From positions 1 through 5,913 of the forward strand of contig SFGJ01000071.1 of the NCBI GenBank assembly GCA_004557655.1: a stretch of DNA of 5,913 bases, given 5' to 3'. A program made the translations under genes and the position numbers. This document shows, piece after piece, positions 1 to 5,209 of this stretch. This DNA is from Clostridiales bacterium. GTDB lineage: Bacteria > Bacillota > Clostridia > Oscillospirales > Oscillospiraceae. Numbering within the stretch: the first letter of the stretch is position 1; each line of letters starts with the position of its first letter. The notes under the pieces were generated by a model. It did no database searches. It saw only the letters and a program-made list of their open reading frames with translations, and was not told the origin of the DNA.

Positions 1-1216
1 TGGAAATGCTGTTCTGGTTGAGTTTTCAGCCCCCTGGTGCGTATATTGCCGCCGTCTGGCTCCGGCATTGGAAAGCGTTGCTGAGGAATATAAGGATACG
101 CTGGTATTCACTGCTATCAACATTGACGATGAGCCGGAATTGGCTGAGGCCGAGGCTATAGAAGTTGTCCCTACTCTGCTGATTTATCACAGCGGACAGG
201 TTCTTGGCTCTATCGTCGCTCCGGAATCCAGGGCGCAGTTGGTGGCGTTCATTGAAGAAACTTTGCAGCACCAGACGAAGGAAGCAAATACTGTGCAGCA
301 TATTCACGACATGATCGTGGTAGGAGGCGGTCCCGGCGGCTATACCGCAGCCCTTTATGCTGCAAGAGCCGGTATGGACACTGTAGTTTTAGAGAAGCTG
401 TCTGCCGGTGGGCAGATGGCTTTGACTGAGCAAATCGACAACTATCCCGGATTCGAAGATGGGATCGACGGTTTCTCTCTGGGAGAAAAGATGAAGCGGG
501 GAACGGAGCGGTTTGGTGTGGAAACCAAGCTGACGGAGGTGCTGTCTTTGGAACTGACCGGCTCTGTGAAAAAAGCTGCGACCAGTGAAGGCCCCTTGTA
601 CGCAAAGACCATTGTGATCGCTACCGGAGCAGGCCCCAGAGAGCTGGGGGCTGAGGGTGAACAAGAGTTAATCGGTAAAGGTATCCACTACTGCGCAGCC
701 TGTGACGGAATGTTCTATCGGAATAAAACGGTTGTCATCGCAGGAGGTGGCAATACCGCTGCGGCAGATGCCCTGATCCTCTCCCGTATCTGCAAAAAAG
801 TCATCGTCGTTCACCGAAGAGACACCTTAAAAGCAACAAAGATTTACCATGAGCCTTTGATGAAAACGGAAAATGTGGAATTCCTCTGGGACAGTGAGAT
901 CGTTGCTCTGCTCCATAACGAAAAGCTGACCGGTATCCAGATTCGGAACGTGAAAACCGGAGAAGAAAGTACCCTTGCTTGCGACGGAGTATTTGTCAGC
1001 GTCGGAAGAAAGCCTTCCACCGAATTGGTGAAAGAGCAGGTTGAGGTTGATCCGGCAGGCTATATTCTTGCAGACGAGAGTACCCGCACCAATATCCCCG
1101 GTGTATTTGCCGTGGGGGATGTCCGCACAAAGGCATTACGGCAGGTCGTGACTGCTGTAGCCGATGGGGCAACTGCTGTTCACTATGCAGAGGAATATTT
1201 AGCAGGAGGAATGTGA
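1..1216 (+). CDS. trxB: Thioredoxin-thioredoxin reductase fusion, 5' end outside the window
   Basis: The reading frame is open from base 2, giving 404 visible residues; the true start lies upstream. Visible residues 1-90 are a thioredoxin fold: FSAPWCVYC holds the redox pair C13/C16, and EVVPTLLIY carries the cis-proline loop. From about residue 104 a low-molecular-weight thioredoxin reductase follows: GGGPGG for FAD, redox pair C231/C234 in CAACDG (CATC is usual), GGGNTAAADA for the pyridine nucleotide, HRRD, and a C-terminal GDVRTKALRQVV FAD motif. Expected reaction: NADPH reduces FAD, then CAAC, then the attached thioredoxin in the cytoplasm. The domain order is thioredoxin first, the reverse of the known mycobacterial reductase-thioredoxin fusion. 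The TTG at 68 is not the start, because it lies after the CVYC site. The stop sits 1 base before the next ATG, so it is translationally linked to the operon. Product call is firm; the physiological partner is inferred from the neighbours. Confidence 0.93.
   Translation, partial: GNAVLVEFSAPWCVYCRRLAPALESVAEEYKDTLVFTAINIDDEPELAEAEAIEVVPTLLIYHSGQVLGSIVAPESRAQLVAFIEETLQHQTKEANTVQHIHDMIVVGGGPGGYTAALYAARAGMDTVVLEKLSAGGQMALTEQIDNYPGFEDGIDGFSLGEKMKRGTERFGVETKLTEVLSLELTGSVKKAATSEGPLYAKTIVIATGAGPRELGAEGEQELIGKGIHYCAACDGMFYRNKTVVIAGGGNTAAADALILSRICKKVIVVHRRDTLKATKIYHEPLMKTENVEFLWDSEIVALLHNEKLTGIQIRNVKTGEESTLACDGVFVSVGRKPSTELVKEQVEVDPAGYILADESTRTNIPGVFAVGDVRTKALRQVVTAVADGATAVHYAEEYLAGGM
1204..1209 (+). 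promoter_or_regulatory. Ribosome binding site inside the trxB 3' end
   Basis: AGGAGG lies within the last codons of the fusion gene, 8 bases before the ATG at 1218. It fixes the start of the small membrane protein gene and indicates coupled translation. Confidence 0.75.
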
Positions 1217-1217
1217 G

Positions 1218-1430
1218 ATGAAAGAAAAAATCAAAAAATGGCTTAAGCCGGTTCTTTTTACCGCAGGCGGCGCTCTGGTCGGCCTTGCATATTACTACTT
1301 TGTGGGATGCTCCACAGGAGCTTGTCCGCTGACTTCTAACCCGTTCATCACGGCTGGCTATATGGGCTTTATCGGTTGGCTGTTGTCTGGTGTTTTCGGA
1401 AGGGGCTGTGAGGGCGGATGCAATATGTAA
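1218..1430 (+). CDS. Small four-cysteine membrane protein, DUF6132-like
   Basis: A 70-residue protein with a basic N-terminus (MKEKIKKWLK), a first membrane helix at about 11-29, a short loop with C31 and C36 in CSTGACPLTSNP, a second helix at about 44-62, and a C-terminal pair C64/C68 (CEGGC). The CSTGACP-type loop is what I associate with the DUF6132 family, whose function is not established. By the positive-inside rule the tails should be cytoplasmic and the loop external, so the two cysteine pairs would face opposite sides. Its place between a thioredoxin/reductase and CcdA suggests a part in thiol transfer, as a CcdA partner or relay; that is inference. It starts 1 base after the upstream stop, and its last 13 bases overlap ccdA. 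Confidence 0.82.
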   Translation: MKEKIKKWLKPVLFTAGGALVGLAYYYFVGCSTGACPLTSNPFITAGYMGFIGWLLSGVFGRGCEGGCNM

Positions 1431-2080
1431 TATCGTTTTTGGAGGGCATTATCACCTTCATTTCACCGTGCCTGCTCCCTATGCTTCCCATCTATATCTC
1501 CTATTTTGCGGGCGGTGGAGAACGCACTACAAGAAAGACCCTGTTGGGGGCGTTGGGATTTGTTAGTGGGTTTTCCGTAATCTTTGTAGCAATGGGCGCA
1601 CTGGCAGGCACCATCGGCAGCTTCCTGCGGGAATATCAAACCATGGTGAATGTAATTTCCGGACTGGTGGTAATCCTCTTTGGGCTGAATTTTCTGGGTA
1701 TTTTCAAATGGAATTTGTTCAGAGGCGGCGGCAAGACCGTAAACAGCCATGAGATGGGTTTCTTCTCTGCCATGCTCTTTGGCATGGTATTTTCCTTGGG
1801 TTGGACGCCCTGTGTGGGCGCATTCCTCGGTTCTGCTCTGATGCTGGCCTCTCAGCAGGGTCATGTAATCGAAGGTATGCTGATGCTGCTTTGCTATTCG
1901 CTGGGACTTGGTATTCCTTTTCTTCTCAGTGCTGTTTTGATCGACTATCTGAAGTCAGCCTTCAACTGGATCAAAAAACACTACCGGATCATCAATACTG
2001 TCAGCGGCTGTTTCCTGATATTGGTTGGTATTCTGATGGCGACAGGAACACTGGGACAGCTACTCAGCCTGCTTAATTAA
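1418..2080 (+). CDS. ccdA: CcdA-type transmembrane thiol-disulfide transporter
   Basis: A 220-residue integral membrane protein, the usual size for CcdA, with about six hydrophobic helices in two pseudo-symmetric halves. The key cysteines are C18 in SPCLLPMLPIY and C132 in GWTPCVGAF, the paired Cys-Pro signatures of the CcdA/DsbD transmembrane family. CcdA takes electrons from cytoplasmic thioredoxin and passes them across the membrane to extracytoplasmic thioredoxin-like proteins for cytochrome c maturation, sporulation or general disulfide reduction. Here the upstream neighbour supplies the cytoplasmic donor and the downstream neighbour an external acceptor. The ATG overlaps the end of the upstream gene by 13 bases with only a weak AGGG-type ribosome site, so translation is probably coupled. 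No cytochrome c gene is visible, so the cytochrome role is unproven. Confidence 0.93.
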   Translation: MQYVISFLEGIITFISPCLLPMLPIYISYFAGGGERTTRKTLLGALGFVSGFSVIFVAMGALAGTIGSFLREYQTMVNVISGLVVILFGLNFLGIFKWNLFRGGGKTVNSHEMGFFSAMLFGMVFSLGWTPCVGAFLGSALMLASQQGHVIEGMLMLLCYSLGLGIPFLLSAVLIDYLKSAFNWIKKHYRIINTVSGCFLILVGILMATGTLGQLLSLLN

Positions 2081-2089
2081 GGAGGGTTT

Positions 2090-2698
2090 ATGAATAAAAA
2101 GAAAATAATAATGATTTTTGTTCTTGTATTTATTCTTATTTTAGGCGGCGCAGGAATCCTATATAAGCAGCTTGGACAGAAACTGGCTCCCGATCTACTT
2201 GCTACACAAACACCGCAGGAAACCAAATCCACAGAAACCTCCACCCCAACAACGCAAGAGGATGAATCGGAAAAGATATTGGCACCGGATTTTACAGTTT
2301 ACGATCTGGATGGAAATGAGGTACATCTTTCAGACTTCATCGGGAAACCTGTTGTCCTAAATTTCTGGGCAAGCTGGTGCGGCCCCTGTAAAATGGAAAT
2401 GCCTGATTTTAACGAAAAGTATCTGGAAATTGGTGAAGAAGTCCAGTTTCTCATCATCAATATGACCGATGACTCCAGGGAGACTGTAGAAACCGCATCC
2501 GCTTTCATCGCAGAACAGAGCTATTCTTTCCCGGTATTTTACGATACAGATCAGGATGCCGCTTCAACCTACGGTGTTTATTCAATTCCTACCACATATT
2601 TTATCGACGCTGATGGAAACGTAATAGCCCAGGCAACGGGTGTAATCGGTGCAGAAACCTTGCAGCAAGGAATTGACATGATTTTTGAAGATGATTAA
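2090..2698 (+). CDS. Membrane-anchored TlpA/ResA-like thiol-disulfide oxidoreductase
   Basis: A 202-residue protein with a lysine-rich start and one hydrophobic helix at about 6-25 and no lipobox cysteine, so it is probably an uncleaved signal anchor. A Thr/Ser/Pro/Gln/Glu-rich linker follows at about 35-62, then a thioredoxin fold at about 64-200. FWASWCGPCKMEMP contains the CGPC redox site, C97/C100, and SIPTTYFID carries the cis-proline P167. The layout (anchor, linker, AhpC-TSA/TlpA fold) matches ResA- and TlpA-type reductases acting outside the membrane. It starts 9 bases after ccdA ends, with a strong AAGGAGGG at 2079-2086. CcdA is its expected electron donor. The substrate is unknown: apocytochrome, exported proteins and peroxide or methionine sulfoxide repair enzymes are all possible. 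The gene is more A/T-rich than its neighbours. Confidence 0.9.
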   Translation: MNKKKIIMIFVLVFILILGGAGILYKQLGQKLAPDLLATQTPQETKSTETSTPTTQEDESEKILAPDFTVYDLDGNEVHLSDFIGKPVVLNFWASWCGPCKMEMPDFNEKYLEIGEEVQFLIINMTDDSRETVETASAFIAEQSYSFPVFYDTDQDAASTYGVYSIPTTYFIDADGNVIAQATGVIGAETLQQGIDMIFEDD

Positions 2699-2758
2699 TA
2701 GAGTGAGTTTTTGCATCCTAAACCTACAAGACGCTTTAAAGAATGCGAAAATAGATGT

Positions 2759-2796
2759 AAAAAGCGGGAGTACATTTTGAACGATGCACTCCCGCT
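2759..2796 (-). terminator. Rho-independent terminator of the mobilization operon, possibly bidirectional
   Basis: A perfect 9-bp stem (AGCGGGAGT at 2763-2771 with ACTCCCGCT at 2788-2796) encloses a 16-base loop. Read on the minus strand it begins 6 bases past the relaxase stop and ends in a T5 run (2763-2759). On the plus strand the stem is followed by GAAATTTT, so it may also stop the redox operon, less strongly. It lies between the two convergent operons. Confidence 0.75.
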
Positions 2797-2802
2797 GAAA
2801 TT

Positions 2803-3108
2803 TTACCGCTCCCACCTGTCTCGGCTTTTCTTCTTGTTCTGCTTCTGCTGTGCCTGTTGCTTCTGACGCAGACGTTCACGGATGGAGCGTGCCTCTGTTT
2901 CCTCATTGAGCAGATTTGCCACATCGCGCTTGCTGTCTTGCATCATCATCGGATCGTATTTCTCACCGTAGGCAGACTTCACACGACTGGCGACAGAGCG
3001 TTCCTGTTCCTCACGGACGGCAAGCCTTGCGTCCATCAGCTCGACAGCGTCCATACCGGCGGCTTGTTCTTTCAGTTCGGCGTACTGCTTCAAGGCTTCA
3101 TCAAGCTT
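2803..3108 (-). pseudogene. Detached C-terminal part of the MobA/MobL relaxase, out of frame
   Basis: This frame encodes about 100 residues beginning KLDEALKQYAELKEQ and ending KKKSRDRWER. It is strongly charged, rich in Glu, Lys, Arg and Gln, and predicted helical, as the C-terminal tails of MobA/MobL relaxases usually are. It directly follows the upstream relaxase frame, but shifted by one base: the upstream frame ends in AVKA-stop, while this frame continues as K-L-D-E-A-L. The only in-frame starts are non-standard (TTG at 3093) with no good ribosome site, so it is unlikely to be made alone. Removing one A from the AAA run at 3107-3109 would join both parts into about 543 residues. It may be a real mutation or a sequencing error. 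Confidence 0.75.
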
Positions 3109-4435
3109 TCACGGCAGAAATGCCCACATCATCGGCGCAGTCCAAAGAACGAAGCAACATTGCCTTTTCGGTTTTCAGTTCCTCCAACTCCTCGGTCAGC
3201 TCGGTAATGCAGCGGGTGAGGTCATGCAGCTTGGGTATCTGATAGAAGGGCCTTTCCTTTTTCTCTGCAAGCAGAGCTTTCCGTTCCTTGGATTTGTCCT
3301 TAATCTGCTGCACCAATCCCACATAGCGTTCAAGCTCCGGCTTGACTGCTTTGACACGTTTGCCCATATTGTGTTTTCCCACACCTATATGACGGAGCTG
3401 ATAACTGAAAATCAGTATACTGCTGCGTATCTTTTCCATTGCCTCCGCTATGGCAGGAACGGTATTCTTCACCGCCTGCATCAGTTTCTTGATCGTCGCT
3501 TTCAGCTCACGGAGCAGCGCATTGTCTGCCTTGATCTGGCGGTTGATTTCACAGCGGTCAGAGATAATACCCTTTTTCTCCAACGCACGGGCAACTACGC
3601 CCTCGTGAATGGTGGGCTGCTCGGTCAAGCCCCGATCTGCATGGCTGCGGTGGTCGATACGTTCATCGTGTCCGTATCGCTCCAAATAGCGGTTAGTCAC
3701 GTCTGCCCACGCCTTGCGCCACTCAATAAGCTGTTCCTCGCTGTTCCAACGCTCTGCAATGGGATTCTGTCTGCCGAACTTGGTGCTTTTCGGATGCTTG
3801 TTGGCTCGTTCATATCCGTGCTTATCCGCTTCGGATGATGGCATATACACTTTCTTCCGCCCCACCTTGTACGGGTACTGCTTTTCCCATCCGTCAGCCT
3901 GTGCCGCCTTAAACTCAGCGGCGGTAAAGCCCCGCTCCTCGCCGTTTCTGACACAGAGATATTCTTTCTCGGTCTTGTACTGCCAGTTGCCCTGCTCATC
4001 AAGCGGGCGCACCGTCAGCATAATGTGAGCGTGAGGATTATGACCGGGCGAGTGCGGATCATGGATAGCAACATCTGCGCACATTCCCTCGGCAACAAAG
4101 TTGTTCTGAATAAAATCGGTTAGAAGCTCCTGCCATTGTGCTGGTGTCAGCTCAATGGGCAGCGCAGGAACGAACTCACGGGCAAGTCGGCTATCCTTGG
4201 TCTTTTCGTTTTTCTCCACCGCATTCCAAAGCAAACCACGGTCTTTCCATTCAGCAGGAGCAAACTCCGGCAGAAACACATCCTGCCATACAAGCCCTTT
4301 CTTGCGTGTAAAGTCGTGCCGCACTCCGTCATAGTCGTTTAAGATATTGGTACAGCTCAGATAAGCGGAAGCTGCAACCGCAGACCGTCCCGCACCTCTG
4401 CTGACCACCTTTGCTTCCAAGTGGTAGATCGCCAT
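3101..4435 (-). CDS. mobA: MobA/MobL-family (MobQ) relaxase, truncated by a frameshift
   Basis: The 444-residue product nicks one DNA strand at oriT and pilots it during conjugative mobilization. The N-terminal relaxase domain (about 1-230) shows MAIYHLEAK, the candidate catalytic tyrosine Y25 in AASAYLSC, the AREFVPALP motif around residues 85-93, and the metal-binding three-histidine motif HNPHAH at 132-137 with H125 before it. The rest (about 280-440) is charged and helical, probably coiled coil, with repeated Lys/Glu/Leu patterns. The start at 4435 has GGTGAG five bases upstream, and MAIYHLEAK is a standard beginning for the family. The frame stops early at 3101; the missing tail is encoded just downstream in another frame. 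The catalytic domain is intact, so nicking may survive. A MobQ nick site lies about 320 bases upstream. Transfer would need a helper conjugation machine, none of which is visible. Confidence 0.92.
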   Translation of the reverse strand: MAIYHLEAKVVSRGAGRSAVAASAYLSCTNILNDYDGVRHDFTRKKGLVWQDVFLPEFAPAEWKDRGLLWNAVEKNEKTKDSRLAREFVPALPIELTPAQWQELLTDFIQNNFVAEGMCADVAIHDPHSPGHNPHAHIMLTVRPLDEQGNWQYKTEKEYLCVRNGEERGFTAAEFKAAQADGWEKQYPYKVGRKKVYMPSSEADKHGYERANKHPKSTKFGRQNPIAERWNSEEQLIEWRKAWADVTNRYLERYGHDERIDHRSHADRGLTEQPTIHEGVVARALEKKGIISDRCEINRQIKADNALLRELKATIKKLMQAVKNTVPAIAEAMEKIRSSILIFSYQLRHIGVGKHNMGKRVKAVKPELERYVGLVQQIKDKSKERKALLAEKKERPFYQIPKLHDLTRCITELTEELEELKTEKAMLLRSLDCADDVGISAVKA

Positions 4436-4980
4436 TCGTTCTCACCGTCCTTTCGTTCTTGTTTTTGTTTCTTTTTCGCAAAAAGAAAATGGGTGTCGCA
4501 GAAGAAGCGATACCCATAACAGTGAAAAACATCAGGTTGATGTTTTTCACTGGCAGTTGGCAAGTTGTTTCCAAAACGGAAACAACTGTTCTGCTGATGA
4601 AGCAAAATATAAAGCCGTCTGCGTGGACAATGACAGCAGCACCGCCGTGATGTGACATTGTCCATAAGGCTTCCGCAGAAGCCGCATCCGCCTCGCAGAG
4701 CGCACAGTTGCCGCAGGCAATACCACCGCCCCTTCGGGGTGGTGAGTAAGTGCGCCCTTCGGGAGAAAAAAGAGGAAGGCCCCCGGTTTCCCGGAGACCT
4801 CCCAGCGGACTCAATCGTGCTGCGGCAGCTTCTGCACACCTCCGGCAGTACTTTCTCCAAAACCGCGCCCTCCTGAATAAGTCTGCGCGTTCTGGCTTTG
4901 CGCTCCTTGACTCTGTCTCTGGCCTGTGCTTCCTCCAATCGGTGCTGCGCCTGCAACAGCTTCTTTTCTGCATCTGTCAT
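4357..4980 (-). CDS. Small charged mobilization accessory protein; start supported, end uncertain
   Basis: The start is well supported: AGGAGG at 4989-4994 lies 8 bases before the ATG and overlaps the stop of the preceding gene. The first 48 residues look like a real protein: strongly charged, alanine-rich and helical (MTDAEKKLLQAQHRLEEAQA, then KERKARTRRLIQEGAVLEKV), resembling small DUF3847- or MobC-type proteins found beside MobQ relaxases. After about residue 48 the frame turns into unusual Cys/Arg/Ser-rich sequence that runs through oriT and the hairpins and 79 bases into the relaxase gene, which looks like chance. The formal ORF is 207 residues. The real product may be shorter: a frame change near 4834 would give VQKLPQHD and a stop at 4811-4813. 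Function is inferred only from position; an oriT-binding helper is likely. Confidence 0.45.
   Translation of the reverse strand: MTDAEKKLLQAQHRLEEAQARDRVKERKARTRRLIQEGAVLEKVLPEVCRSCRSTIESAGRSPGNRGPSSFFSRRAHLLTTPKGRWYCLRQLCALRGGCGFCGSLMDNVTSRRCCCHCPRRRLYILLHQQNSCFRFGNNLPTASEKHQPDVFHCYGYRFFCDTHFLFAKKKQKQERKDGENEWRSTTWKQRWSAEVRDGLRLQLPLI
4441..4446 (-). promoter_or_regulatory. Ribosome binding site of the relaxase gene
   Basis: On the minus strand GGTGAG lies 5 bases before the relaxase ATG, with AAAGGA a few bases further upstream. It is a weak match to the consensus. It comes directly after a hairpin array in the same leader, so its access may be controlled by RNA folding. Confidence 0.4.
4468..4587. 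repeat. Array of four adjacent hairpins in the relaxase leader
   Basis: Four inverted repeats stand in a row. (A) TTTCTTTTT at 4468-4476 pairs with AAAAAGAAA at 4480-4488, loop CGC. (B) An 11-bp stem, 4489-4499 with 4507-4517, has one mismatch that becomes a G-U pair in one transcript. (C) A perfect 15-bp stem, CAGTGAAAAACATCA at 4520-4534 with 4538-4552, has a 3-base loop. (D) A perfect 10-bp stem, AGTTGTTTCC at 4563-4572 with GGAAACAACT at 4578-4587, has a 5-base loop. A and B touch, and B and C are 2 bases apart. None is followed by a T-run on the minus strand, so they are not simple terminators. They could be relaxase or accessory-protein binding sites in oriT, a single-strand origin, or leader RNA structures controlling relaxase synthesis. 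Confidence 0.8.
4624..4664. repeat. Inverted repeat TGGACAATG in the oriT region
   Basis: TGGACAATG at 4624-4632 is perfectly repeated in inverted form at 4656-4664, separated by 23 bases. The wide spacing suits a protein-binding site or a cruciform arm better than a terminator. It lies between the nick site and the hairpin array. Confidence 0.6.
4668..4683. repeat. Short hairpin GGCTTC-CGCA-GAAGCC
   Basis: A perfect 6-bp stem with a 4-base loop, directly after the TGGACAATG repeat and about 60 bases from the predicted nick. It is part of the dense palindrome set of this oriT region; no separate role can be assigned. Confidence 0.5.
4722..4759 (+). other. oriT: Predicted oriT core: inverted repeat plus MobQ nick sequence
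   Basis: TAAGTGCGCCCTT at 4747-4759 is identical to the nick-region core I know from MobQ-type origins of the RSF1010/pIP501/pSK41-pGO1 group. An inverted repeat, ACCACC at 4722-4727 with GGTGGT at 4738-4743 plus inner G-C pairs, ends 3 bases before it, as in those origins. By analogy the nick falls between G4754 and C4755 on the plus strand. DNA to the right of 4755 would then enter the recipient first and the relaxase gene last if the element is circular. The cognate MobQ-type relaxase is encoded about 320 bases away. The site is seen directly; the exact nick is inferred. Confidence 0.82.
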
Positions 4981-4988
4981 GTGAACAT

Positions 4989-4994
4989 CCTCCT
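4989..4994 (-). promoter_or_regulatory. Ribosome binding site for the accessory gene
   Basis: AGGAGG overlaps the TGA of the upstream helix-turn-helix gene and lies 8 bases before the ATG at 4980. It supports translational coupling and is the main reason for choosing that start. Confidence 0.7.
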
Positions 4995-5209
4995 CACTTC
5001 CGCCTCTGCCAGACGATCTCATAGCCCAGCGCGTCGGCAAGCTGGACAGCCTCGACATAGCGCAGGGATTCCCGCTGGAGCTTATTGGACAGGTTGGAAA
5101 CACTGTCAGACCAGCCGTGTTCGTCCCGCAGCAGATCGACAACCTCCTGCATGGTCATGCCCTGACGGACGATGTACGACTTGATCTCATTTCTCAGTTT
5201 GGATTTCAT
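4994..5209 (-). CDS. Small helix-turn-helix protein, DUF6471-like
   Basis: A 71-residue protein that appears to be four or five helices. LRNEIKSYIVRQG is followed by MTMQEVVDLLRDEHGW and SVSNLSNKLQRES, which look like a helix-turn-helix with the latter as recognition helix; YVEAVQLADALGYEIVW closes it, as in Xre-like domains. I associate this pattern with the DUF6471 family, found in Firmicutes mobile elements. The ATG at 5209 follows GGAGG (5220-5224) by 10 bases; a TTG at 5212 would add one residue with better spacing. The frame is open up to 5638, but that extension has no protein-like character and no good start signal. As first gene of the mobilization operon it may be its repressor; the TGTACG repeats upstream are candidate operators. 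That link is untested. Confidence 0.82.
   Translation of the reverse strand: MKSKLRNEIKSYIVRQGMTMQEVVDLLRDEHGWSDSVSNLSNKLQRESLRYVEAVQLADALGYEIVWQRRK

Noticed and set aside
68..70. TTG as start of the reductase fusion
   Set aside because: The same frame continues upstream to the window edge and encodes the thioredoxin active site CVYC, so the real start is outside.
26..664. Several minus-strand open frames opposite the reductase gene
   Set aside because: They lie wholly opposite a strongly supported coding gene, and their products have no domain-like pattern.
3101..3109. Programmed +1 frameshift like that of the RF2 gene
   Set aside because: The GCT-TGA context does not let the P-site tRNA re-pair well in the +1 frame, and no internal ribosome-like stimulator was seen; an indel is simpler.
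2857..3838. Plus-strand frames opposite the relaxase, up to 204 codons
   Set aside because: They are antisense to the relaxase, with compositions typical of shadow frames, and have no ribosome sites.
4480..4552. Intrinsic terminator upstream of the relaxase
   Set aside because: The stems are strong but no T-run follows them on either strand, and termination here would cut off the relaxase.
4468..4759. CRISPR array or integron-type repeats
   Set aside because: The palindromes differ from each other and there are no repeated units with regular spacers.
4329..4973. A 214-codon minus-strand frame crossing the oriT region
   Set aside because: It overlaps the accessory gene and the relaxase start in another frame, has no good ribosome site and looks like noncoding translation.
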